A stretch of 5,329 bases of DNA from Globobulimina sp. (lineage: Eukaryota; Foraminifera; Rotaliida). The position numbers and the translations under genes are program-made. Below, piece after piece: positions 1 through 5,329 of the stretch. Positions within the stretch are counted from its first letter, which is position 1; every line of letters begins with the position of its first letter. The stretch spans positions 1 to 5,329 of the forward strand of contig PIVH01000628.1 in the NCBI GenBank assembly GCA_003354225.1, written 5' to 3'. The notes under the pieces are model-generated. The model saw only the letters and a list, made by a program, of their open reading frames with translations, made no database searches and was not told the origin of the DNA.

Positions 1-126
1 GTATGGAAAATGATGATTTTGAGACTGAGAAAACTAGCAAAGTACCAATGAAACTTCATGTTTAGTTATTGGTAATATAAATGTTGAGAAATTTCTGTTT
101 TTTACTGGTTGAATGTGAATACATAG

Positions 127-354
127 AAACAATGGAATTTGTTTTTCCGCGGAGATGACTCGCAAGCATTGTATAACGAGGCTGAACCTTGGAATGTTAT
201 GGCTCTCATAAATAAGAGATATTCATATGGCAAATCATTGAGATATTCGGATAGGTTTTATAGAAATTGGGCCATTCAAGTCGCTAAACAGGAGGATGAA
301 AAATTTCAACAGGGCAGAATTGAGCATGCGCGGAAAAATAGTGGTTGGCTATAA
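127..354 (+). CDS. 3'-terminal exon of an unrecognised protein gene (partial)
   Basis: An open frame runs from just after an in-frame TAG (124-126) to TAA at 352-354, giving about 75 residues with coding-like composition: many charged and aromatic residues, with stretches such as EPWNVMALINKRYSYGKSL and RYSDRFYRNWAIQVAKQEDE. No ATG begins the frame, so it is best read as a last exon entered at the AG at 125-126 (atacatag). The preceding part could be the frame at 3-59 (begins MENDDFETEK). Joining either a donor at 42 (gtacca) or at 60 (gtttag) to 126 keeps the frame in phase 0. The window itself begins gtatgg, which also resembles this organism's donors, so 1-126 might instead be all intron. 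I recognise no family. The aromatic and basic character is compatible with a small organellar or structural protein, but that is a guess. Confidence 0.4.
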   Translation, partial: KQWNLFFRGDDSQALYNEAEPWNVMALINKRYSYGKSLRYSDRFYRNWAIQVAKQEDEKFQQGRIEHARKNSGWL

Positions 355-519
355 ATGACACTTTGTAACATGTTCGACGTGTTTTCATATTAACGTATAT
401 CTCCGACACATCTTTTGTTTCCGATAGAGTTTTGCTGACTAGCTCACTTCGCAAACTATAAACACTGGACCATGGCAAACAACCATGCTTGGAATGCATA
501 TATCGATAACTTCAGCTAA

Positions 520-1501
520 TATTGTCTGCCCTTAACAACCAGCAACATATCACTTATAAACCCATATCCTATATACGTAAACACAACAGATACCGAACCA
601 AAAGACGCATCACAATTACAAGCTTATGTGAAAAAAAATGCAAATTTGGCAAACCTAAGTTTCAAAGATGCCAACGCATTGTACAAAGCCAACAAAGGCA
701 AAGGCAAAGTAGGTGGCGGCGATGCTGGTGGCGGTGCGTCGGAATCGAAAGAAGCAGAACCAAGCGGAGCCTCAAACCCCTTATTTGCGCAACTCAATCA
801 AGGCGGAAATATCACCAAAGGATTAAAAAAAGTCACCCGCGATATGACCAACAAAGACAAAAAAATGTATGTTAATATAACCAGACATGCCATATGCGGA
901 TAACTCGCAAAATCGCATATATAGTTCAGGCAAAATAGCGGATTCAAATAAACCAAAATCATCCGGTCCGCCCAAGAAAAAAGCCGCAGCAAATAAACCA
1001 AAAAAGGTGAAACCTCCAGCAATCAGAAAACAAGGTTTTCGAATTTGGGTCGAGAATTTTGTGGAAGGCGTGGAAGAAATCAAGGAAGCCGGACTTAAAA
1101 ATGAAGTGTATATTGTTAATTGTAGGGATGCTGGTTTTTCGTTGCCGAACAAATGCAAGGCAGTGATTGTGGATTCTTGCTCGAAAATCCAAGTGGAGAT
1201 AGACTCGGTGCTAACGAGCGTTGATTTGATTAATACCAAATCCTGTACGTTATATTTAAAAAGCAATGTGCCGACACTCAATGTTGATAAAAGTGCGAGT
1301 CCGCGGATTGTTTTGTTTCAAGCGTTGTTGGATAACAATCCGCAGATTGTTACCTCTATGACCTCGGATATGAATATCTCTGTGCCAGGGATCGATGAGG
1401 ATGCTGATTTTAAGGATGTTCCGGTGCCATATCAATTTATAACCACTGTGGATCCGGAAACCAAGGAGGTTAGAACCGTTCCAATGCAACATACTGGATG
1501 A
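520..1501 (+). CDS. Cyclase-associated protein (CAP/Srv2-like), two visible exons, 5' end unresolved
   Basis: CAP proteins bind G-actin, speed its nucleotide exchange and recycle cofilin-bound monomers in the cytoplasm. The visible exons are about 520-866 and 925-1501, joined over a 58-nt intron. From the 5' side: LQAYVKKNANLA (near 619) matches the end of the family's N-terminal helical domain. A Gly/Lys-rich linker follows (694-741) where most CAPs carry poly-proline. NPLFAQLNQGGNITKG plus LKKV (775-834) is the WH2-like actin-binding region. Next comes a PPKKK basic linker, then a beta-rich CARP domain (about 1028-1498) with SDMNISVPG and the FKDVPVPYQF motif, ending in Gly as family members do. 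TGA stops it. No ATG opens the frame after TAA at 517-519, and most of the helical domain (about 170 aa) is not found upstream. The given start is only the limit of the open frame; a splice acceptor at 541-542 or 588-589 is likelier. Family identity is strong; the 5' structure is not. Confidence 0.88.
867..924 (+). other. Spliceosomal intron in the CAP gene (58 nt, phase 2)
   Basis: The donor is GTATGT at 867 and the acceptor is atatatag ending at 924. Removing these 58 bases joins the WH2-side frame (...NKDKK) to the CARP-side frame (SGKIADSNK...) through a codon split AT|T, and both sides match CAP. A GATAAC sequence at 899-904 is a plausible branch site about 20 nt before the acceptor. The frame change of +1 requires a length of 3n+1, which 58 meets. 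The next AG, at 928-929, does not. Confidence 0.82.
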
Positions 1502-1570
1502 CATATTATGTAACTTTTGTGTAATATTATATACTAAGCTTTTAATATAAAATAATTTAACAGTTCAAGC

Positions 1571-1589
1571 TCGACGTATATACAAAGGG
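1571..1589 (+). promoter_or_regulatory. Possible promoter element (TCGA...TATACAAAGGG)
   Basis: TCGACGTATATACAAAGGG lies 30 bases before the ATG of the sulfotransferase-like gene. It matches 16 of 19 positions with TCGATATGTATACAAAGGG at 4703-4721, in the intergenic region upstream of the first minus-strand paralog. A T-run follows at 1590-1597. This is sequence similarity only; regulatory function is inferred. Confidence 0.35.
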
Positions 1590-1618
1590 TTTTTTTTGAA
1601 AAATAAAAGTTGAAAATC

Positions 1619-2536
1619 ATGGATCCTTATTCCAAGGTTTTGTCGTATGCAATGAAAGAAAAGTCATTGACAAAGGTGTATCACAAAAGACAGGTCCCGA
1701 AAACAGCAGACACGGATAGAAATAATGTGTTTGTGATGGTAGTCGGATTTGACCGGACCGGCACCACATCCATTCAAGCTGCTTTAGCCCAATTAGGGTT
1801 TAGATGTTATTCATTTAATGATGCATATGGCAATGAGGAAGATAAAGATATATGGATTCATTTATTACAAGAAAAATTGAATAAGTTTACAGACACTCCA
1901 TCAACATCGACATTGGCATCATACAATGATTGGGATATTAAGACAATGGTTAAATATGATTGGGATAACCTATTTGTTAAAGAATATAATGGCTGTTGTG
2001 GTGGACCGTCAATTGCATTCTTTTTGGAGATAAAAGCTCATTTTCATGGCAGATTTAAGGTAATATTACCAATCAGAGATAATGGCGAAGCTTGGTACAA
2101 ATCAATGATGAATACATGGTATAGATATTTGAAGTTATTATCTTCGTTTATATTTAGGATCAGTTGCAAATATAATAGAAATTACAAATTCATTCGATTG
2201 ATATATTTGGTGATGTTTAAAATAGATATTGATAGATATAAAAAGCGCGAAAAATATATGAAACTGAGGTATGGCGAATGGAAAAGATTTGTGAAAGGCT
2301 CAGTGTTTCCTGAATCCAGATTATTGATTTATAATTGCAGAGAAGGTTGGAAACCTTTATGTAAATTCTTGCACAAAAAAGTACCGAAAAATAAATTCCC
2401 GCATAGAGCAAAACAAGAGGATTTTAAAAAATTGCTTGTCTCTGCTCAACATGCCCAAAAAATAGCGGTCAATATGTTTATTGTGATAGGAATTATGATT
2501 GCGTTTTTCATTCGATATTTTTTTATTTCAAAATGA
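1619..2536 (+). CDS. Sulfotransferase-like P-loop protein (Sulfotransfer_4 type) with C-terminal membrane segment
   Basis: A single-exon gene of 305 aa. The ATG at 1619 is chosen because the only upstream in-frame extension begins at a non-ATG codon. GFDRTGTTS (residues 43-51) is the 5'-phosphosulfate-binding loop of PAPS-dependent sulfotransferases, and the following SIQAALAQLGF helix is typical of the Sulfotransfer_4 group. GGPSIAFFLEIKAHF (about 128-142) precedes IRDNGEAWYKS (152-162), which corresponds to the 3'-phosphate loop (family form RDPxxWxxS). REGWKPLCKFL (241-251) and the later FPHR are further family landmarks. Residues about 282-302 are a hydrophobic helix followed by ISK, so the protein may be tail-anchored with the enzyme domain in the cytosol. 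Substrate cannot be read from sequence, and members of this group are often uncharacterised. The region at 175-215 (rich in Tyr, Arg and Lys) is unusually basic. It ends in TGA, 54 bases before the next ATG. Confidence 0.82.
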   Translation: MDPYSKVLSYAMKEKSLTKVYHKRQVPKTADTDRNNVFVMVVGFDRTGTTSIQAALAQLGFRCYSFNDAYGNEEDKDIWIHLLQEKLNKFTDTPSTSTLASYNDWDIKTMVKYDWDNLFVKEYNGCCGGPSIAFFLEIKAHFHGRFKVILPIRDNGEAWYKSMMNTWYRYLKLLSSFIFRISCKYNRNYKFIRLIYLVMFKIDIDRYKKREKYMKLRYGEWKRFVKGSVFPESRLLIYNCREGWKPLCKFLHKKVPKNKFPHRAKQEDFKKLLVSAQHAQKIAVNMFIVIGIMIAFFIRYFFISK

Positions 2537-2590
2537 TTCTTTAGTAAAAAACTTTGAGTTGCTTTTGTATTTTGAAATCAATCACAAATA

Positions 2591-3061
2591 ATGGGCAATG
2601 GTACCGGTTGTTGTTCGGGTAAACAAATCAATTTTCACGAAAATATGCTCGCTCGAGAAGCAAAATTAAAACAAAAACAAGCAGTGGAAGAATGTACTGA
2701 AGCACCAGTGAAACAAAACAAAAAACAGGAAATACATGAAAATATAAGCAAACAATATGATGATAATAAGCATAACTTAGCAGTTGCTTCAACTCACAAT
2801 ATCGGATATTTAATGGATGCAGATGCAGCAACAAAAAATGATGGATCGGATGAAGACTATTCTTTGTCAGACTTAAGTGATGGATTTGGCGCCGATGGCG
2901 AAACAATACCATTGAAAGCAGAAAAAAAAGAGAAATCACATAAGTCCATTCTTCGATATAAAAGCAAAGCAAAGTGGGATGATTTGTCATTGGAACAGCA
3001 TGAAACTGAAATGCAAGAACAGATGCGAAGATTATCAGTGACTCTCAATCTCGGACAATAG
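2591..3061 (+). CDS. Small predicted dual-acylated membrane-associated protein, unknown family
   Basis: An intact 156-aa frame from ATG to TAG. The N-terminus MGNGTGCCSGKQ has Gly2 with a small residue at position 6 (a myristoylation pattern), plus Cys7 and Cys8 for palmitoylation, as in many membrane-anchored signalling proteins. Residues about 20-65 are Lys/Gln/Glu-rich and probably helical. A very acidic, Ser/Asp-rich stretch follows (about 75-105, including SDEDYSLSDLSDG), with possible phosphorylation sites. A basic segment (KSHKSILRYKSKAKW) and a final amphipathic helix (EQHETEMQEQMRRLSVTLNL) end the protein. There are no transmembrane segments and no enzyme motif. I do not recognise a family; the architecture resembles acylated scaffold proteins such as LAMTOR1 only in general plan. 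The role at a membrane is inferred from the acylation signal alone. Confidence 0.78.
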   Translation: MGNGTGCCSGKQINFHENMLAREAKLKQKQAVEECTEAPVKQNKKQEIHENISKQYDDNKHNLAVASTHNIGYLMDADAATKNDGSDEDYSLSDLSDGFGADGETIPLKAEKKEKSHKSILRYKSKAKWDDLSLEQHETEMQEQMRRLSVTLNLGQ

Positions 3062-3197
3062 CAACATTTCTATGTATACAATGGATTGCGAATTGATTTA
3101 TATACAGTATTATATGCTTAATTTTACTTTTTTTGCATGCTCAAGACAAAGTTTAATATAACAAATACAGAACAAACCTCAGATAATTGAATAAAAT

Positions 3198-3219
3198 GTA
3201 TACAACTTATCGACCAGGG
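3198..3219 (+). promoter_or_regulatory. Shared upstream element GTATAC-N4-TATCGACCAGGG (PRELI copy)
   Basis: A 22-base element 67-88 bases before the PRELI-family ATG. It is identical at 20 of 22 positions, with the same 4-base spacer, to the minus-strand element at 4677-4656, and differs only inside the spacer (AACT here, AAAA there). A TATCTTTT stretch follows, and a similar TATCTATTTTTT follows the other copy. The orientation relative to the downstream gene is the same in both. Function as a promoter or factor-binding site is inferred. Confidence 0.55.
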
Positions 3220-3285
3220 TTATCTTTTGAAATATATCGTTAAAGAGAAGTTTTTCTGTTCACTACACCTGCTAATACCGTTATA

Positions 3286-4009
3286 ATGGTCAAAATATTT
3301 CTGAGCAAATATTTGTTTGAGCTGCCTTGGGCAAGGTATTTTATCATACAATTTTGGGATTGATAACCAAAATTAGCAAGTCGTTTTTATATATACAAAA
3401 AGTGTAACAAATGCGTGGATTCAAAAATATCCAAATCCTCATTCATTACAAGTAAATCGCGTAGATACAATTGATAGAAAATTTGATAAAAAAACAGGTT
3501 CTTTTATCATAAGAAGATTAATTTCCGCCTCATTATCGCCTCCATTGTGGTTGGCAGCGATCGGATTTCCATCGCAATGCTATATTTTAGAGGAAGCAAT
3601 CATTAATCCGTTCAAAAAAGAAATGATATTACGGTCCATAAATATCACTGGAAATCAACTATTGGAAATTGAGGAAATATGCACTTATTCGGGAGAAACT
3701 TTACAGAAACCAAATAACAAAAAAAAAGCGGTGACATTGTATCAGCAAAAAGCAATCGTTGAGTCACCTGTTCCTTTATTACACATTCCGATTGAAAGTT
3801 ATTCGTTGGCAATACATGCTGGCCACGCTGCGAAAGGACTAACTGCAATGAAACAGATATGCACTCAGTATGATAGAGTTGGTGTCAATGGACTTCAGCA
3901 AATCCTGCAGTGGAGACTGGATACAATACTATTATTGAATGAATTGGACAGTTTAAGAAATATCAACTTCAAAGATATGAACCTGGCAAACTCTATGTGG
4001 AGAACATAA
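3286..4009 (+). CDS. PRELI/MSF1 (Slowmo/Ups-like) mitochondrial phospholipid transfer protein, two exons
   Basis: Exon 1 is 3286-3335 and exon 2 is 3403-4009, together 218 aa. Exon 1 gives MVKIFLSKYLFELPWA. Across the splice the protein reads PWASVTNAWIQKYPNP (residues 14-29), which aligns with the family's PW-x-x-VT...KYPNP signature at the correct spacing. Then come VDTIDRKFD and RRLISASLSPPLW, followed by YILEEAIINPFKKEM, corresponding to the family's Y-x-x-E-x-S-x-V-D-P region, and LRSINIT, the N-I-S/T strand. A C-terminal helix (about 160-218) completes a near-usual length. Family members work in the mitochondrial intermembrane space with a small Mdm35/TRIAP1 partner and carry phosphatidic acid or phosphatidylserine between membranes. 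Which lipid this one prefers cannot be told. Exon 2 alone lacks an ATG in a sensible place, so the short first exon is needed. The gene converges with the minus-strand gene, with 84 bases between stop codons. Confidence 0.88.
3336..3402 (+). other. Spliceosomal intron in the PRELI-family gene (67 nt, phase 2)
   Basis: The donor is GTATTT at 3336 and the acceptor is acaaaaag ending at 3402. Removal joins AG to T, making a Ser codon, and rebuilds the PW...VT...KYPNP family motif without a gap. An in-frame TGA at 3361-3363 shows that the intron must be removed. GATAAC (3362-3367), also present in the CAP intron, is a candidate branch site. Confidence 0.88.
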
Positions 4010-4093
4010 ACGTATATTGTTCTTGTTGTTTTTTGTCTGTATTTAATTAATCACAATATTTGTCCTTGCACAATCATTATTTAGTTATTGGGT

Positions 4094-4630
4094 TTATTTG
4101 TGCAAATAACGCACTGTCCACCAATATAGTCCACCATGCTTATCAGAGATTACATAGTTTCGTTGGATATCGACGATTTGACATTCTGGGTTTGCTTGTT
4201 GTTTCTGCAACCACTCATTCATTTTTTTCACTGCACTGTCTCCCCAATCATTATGTGAATGAAATTCAATGACCTGTATATTTTTGGAAAACAAATGCTG
4301 TTCACTTTGTGTTTTTGTCTCACATTCATTCTCTTTTTGATTCGTCGCATTCAGTGTAATGACTCTCCCACCAATAAGTTTTGGAAGATTTTTATTTGAT
4401 AATTGAATCAATAAACCATCTTGTCTTACAAAACCAATGATATTATTCGGTTCAATATTGAATAATTTGGACAAATATGTTTTATCAATCTTTTCTGTTA
4501 AACTGAGTTTGTATATTTTATCTTTATGTACAAGGTTAAATTCATCACTTGCAAGGGGCGCCTTTATAATTAACCCATAATTAAAAGTTATACAAGTCAC
4601 CAGTACTGAGAACCATACCACAGAAGCCAT
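4094..4630 (-). CDS. Unrecognised protein with signal peptide or anchor, tandem copy 1
   Basis: A 178-aa protein. The ATG at 4630 is preferred over the longer in-frame extension to 4846 because it opens a hydrophobic signal-like segment (MASVVWFSVLVTCITFNYGL), and the extension covers the shared upstream element. After the signal (residues 1 to about 28) come two blocks. Block A, about 36-95, includes IYKLSLTEKID, NIIGF, DGLLIQLSN and LIGGRVITLN, and looks like a small alpha/beta domain. A polar linker rich in Glu, Gln and Asn (about 95-117) follows. Block B, 118-177, includes VIEFHSHNDWGDSAVKKMNEWL, here only as a guide to its His, Asp, Trp pattern, then QIVDIQRNYVIS and YWWTVRY. Its beta-helix-beta-beta layout resembles small domains such as sporulation protein Cse60, but I claim no homology. 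The protein is probably secreted or in the lumen of the secretory pathway. A second copy lies upstream on the same strand. Confidence 0.72.
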   Translation of the reverse strand: MASVVWFSVLVTCITFNYGLIIKAPLASDEFNLVHKDKIYKLSLTEKIDKTYLSKLFNIEPNNIIGFVRQDGLLIQLSNKNLPKLIGGRVITLNATNQKENECETKTQSEQHLFSKNIQVIEFHSHNDWGDSAVKKMNEWLQKQQANPECQIVDIQRNYVISDKHGGLYWWTVRYLHK

Positions 4631-4655
4631 TGGTTCGCAAAAAATAGATACCACC

Positions 4656-4677
4656 CCCTGGTCGATATTTTGTATAC
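4656..4677 (-). promoter_or_regulatory. Shared upstream element GTATAC-N4-TATCGACCAGGG (paralog copy)
   Basis: Read on the minus strand, GTATAC (4677-4672), AAAA, then TATCGACCAGGG (4667-4656). It ends 25 bases before the ATG of the downstream minus-strand gene. The match to the element before the PRELI gene is 20 of 22, with equal spacing. Its GTATAC is part of a perfect 12-base palindrome, TTTGTATACAAA (4669-4680). A promoter role is inferred. Confidence 0.55.
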
Positions 4678-4718
4678 AAACCCAATGCAAAGTTTGTATC
4701 GATCGATATGTATACAAA
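4669..4718. repeat. Cluster of TTTGTAT/ATACAAA inverted repeats
   Basis: Within 50 bases there are a perfect palindrome TTTGTATACAAA (4669-4680), an inverted pair TTTGTAT (4693-4699) and ATACAAA (4712-4718), and the palindrome ATCGATCGAT (4698-4707) between them. On the minus strand, GTATAC followed by TATCGA appears twice, about 38 bases apart, with 1-base and 4-base spacers. This looks like a duplicated binding site or a hairpin-forming element upstream of the first paralog. Confidence 0.5.
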
Positions 4719-5008
4719 GGGGTCGTCTGGTTATGAAACTTGTAAAATGGGTTACCAGAATGGCAACGAATATGAACATGTGGCTGATAATACATAGAAC
4801 AAAGACAAACAAACTCAAAAGCATCACTCGCTATCATCAGGAACAATATTTAATAAAGAAGATTTTTTCCGATGTGTCCGTATTTAATCACTAATTCTTA
4901 TGGTAAACATGATTTATATAATAAAGATTGTTTCGATATATCTATTAAAGACAGTATGTGGATGGAAAAAAATGAACTGAATTGACTTTGCTTTCTGTCT
5001 AATATTAT

Positions 5009-5329
5009 TTATTTGGGCAAATAACAATAACTCACTGTCCACCAAAATAATGAGCCACGCTTCTCAGAAATTACATATTTTCGTCGAATATGCACGATTT
5101 CACGTTCTGGCTTTGTTGGTTTCTGCAACCATTCATTCATTTGTTTGACTGCACTCTCTCCCCAATCATTATGCGAATGAAATTCAATGATCTGTATATT
5201 TTGGGTTTTTGCCTCACATTCATTCATTACATTCAGTTTGATGACTCTTCCGCCAATAAGTGATGCCAGATTGTCATTTGATAATTGAATCAATAAACCA
5301 TCCATTTCAAATCCAATGATATCATTCGG
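5009..5329 (-). CDS. Unrecognised protein, tandem copy 2 (5' end beyond window)
   Basis: A 106-residue C-terminal part of a paralog of the upstream-facing neighbour at 4094-4630, open to the right edge. It begins PNDIIGFEMDGLLIQL, matching PNNIIGFVRQDGLLIQL of copy 1, so the ATG at 5305 is internal and not the start. LIGGRVIKLN, IIEFHSHNDWGESAVKQMNEWL (listed as a pattern of His, Asp and Trp), HIRRKYVISEKRG and FWWTVSY are retained in order. Relative to copy 1, the linker lacks about 4 and 8 residues, one residue is missing before DGLL, and two are added near the C-terminus (SYCYLPK against RYLHK). All changes keep frame, which suggests that both copies are under selection as proteins. The N-terminal signal cannot be seen. 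Stop is TAA. Function is unknown. Confidence 0.75.
   Translation of the reverse strand, partial: PNDIIGFEMDGLLIQLSNDNLASLIGGRVIKLNVMNECEAKTQNIQIIEFHSHNDWGESAVKQMNEWLQKPTKPEREIVHIRRKYVISEKRGSLFWWTVSYCYLPK

Larger units (their letters stand above)
4631..5008. other. Intergenic region between the two minus-strand paralogs
   Basis: 378 bases with no convincing gene. The half next to the first paralog (4631-4722) holds the GTATAC element and its palindromic neighbours. The half next to the second paralog is AT-rich and would carry its 3' untranslated region. The minus-strand frame stays open from 4630 up to an ATG at 4846, but the encoded residues are Cys/His/Tyr-rich and look non-coding. Confidence 0.6.

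Noticed and set aside
472-519. A short frame MANNHAWNAYIDNFS then TAA that reads like a profilin N-terminus and is in the CAP frame.
   Set aside because: It ends in TAA after 15 codons, and no GT donor occurs between its ATG and position 523, so it cannot be spliced onward. The resemblance rests on a few residues.
352-519. Reassigned stop codons (TAA read as Gln), which would join the CAP frame to upstream sequence.
   Set aside because: A TGA also interrupts the frame at about 436-438, and the PRELI gene and both paralogs end at TAA at sensible positions. TAG and TGA also end other genes, so the standard code fits.
522-875. A 117-codon plus-strand frame rich in Arg, Gln and Ser overlapping CAP.
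   Set aside because: It is a shifted reading of the CAP exon. The CAP frame has clear family motifs and this one has none.
823-1281. A 152-codon minus-strand open frame across the CAP gene.
   Set aside because: It overlaps the well-supported CAP exons and intron in antisense and is Phe/Leu-rich, as expected of a shadow of Lys/Glu-rich coding sequence.
2628-2990. A 120-codon minus-strand open frame opposite the acylated protein.
   Set aside because: It is Leu/His/Phe-rich low-complexity sequence, the mirror of the Lys/Gln/Glu-rich plus-strand gene, with no recognisable motif.
4631-4846. A 72-codon in-frame N-terminal extension of the first minus-strand paralog.
   Set aside because: It would place the hydrophobic signal in mid-protein, runs through the shared GTATAC element, and has a composition unlike the rest of the protein. 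It is more likely untranslated leader and promoter.
4094-5329. Homology of block B of the paralogs to bacterial sporulation protein Cse60.
   Set aside because: Only the general beta-helix-beta-beta layout is similar. I see no diagnostic shared residues, so it is kept as a comparison and not used as a call.
1-5329. tRNA, rRNA, CRISPR arrays, transposase genes or terminal repeats.
   Set aside because: No cloverleaf-type conserved boxes, regular repeat-spacer arrays or transposase motifs were seen on either strand.

Overview
The window looks like nuclear DNA of a compact, AT-rich, single-celled eukaryote. It holds an actin-regulator gene (cyclase-associated protein) and a mitochondrial lipid-transfer gene (PRELI/Slowmo family). 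Each is interrupted by a very short GT-AG intron (58 and 67 nt) with a yeast-like GTAT.T donor. Gene ends are only tens to a few hundred bases apart. I cannot name the lineage from the sequence alone. Termination at TAA, TAG and TGA at family-consistent ends argues for the standard genetic code.

Layout: (1) at the left edge, the 3' end of an unrecognised plus-strand gene (last exon about 127-354). (2) A cyclase-associated protein (CAP/Srv2) gene, to 1501, with WH2-like and C-terminal CARP regions. Its N-terminal helical domain and start codon are not visible. (3) A single-exon Sulfotransfer_4-like P-loop protein with a C-terminal membrane segment (1619-2536). (4) After only 54 bp, a small protein whose MGNGTGCC N-terminus predicts myristoylation plus palmitoylation (2591-3061). 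(5) A two-exon PRELI/MSF1 gene (3286-4009). (6) Converging on it, two minus-strand tandem paralogs of an unrecognised family (4094-4630, and 5009 to the right edge). The first has a signal peptide or signal anchor; the second is cut by the window.

No operon-like functional theme links the genes. They look like unrelated housekeeping and lineage-specific genes packed tightly. The most striking non-coding signal is a shared element, GTATAC, four variable bases, then TATCGACCAGGG. It lies upstream of the PRELI gene (3198-3219) and, on the other strand, upstream of the first minus-strand paralog (4677-4656). All four GTATAC hexamers I found are intergenic. A related sequence precedes the sulfotransferase-like gene. 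This may be a promoter element of the organism, and it and the paired novel genes are the best leads here.
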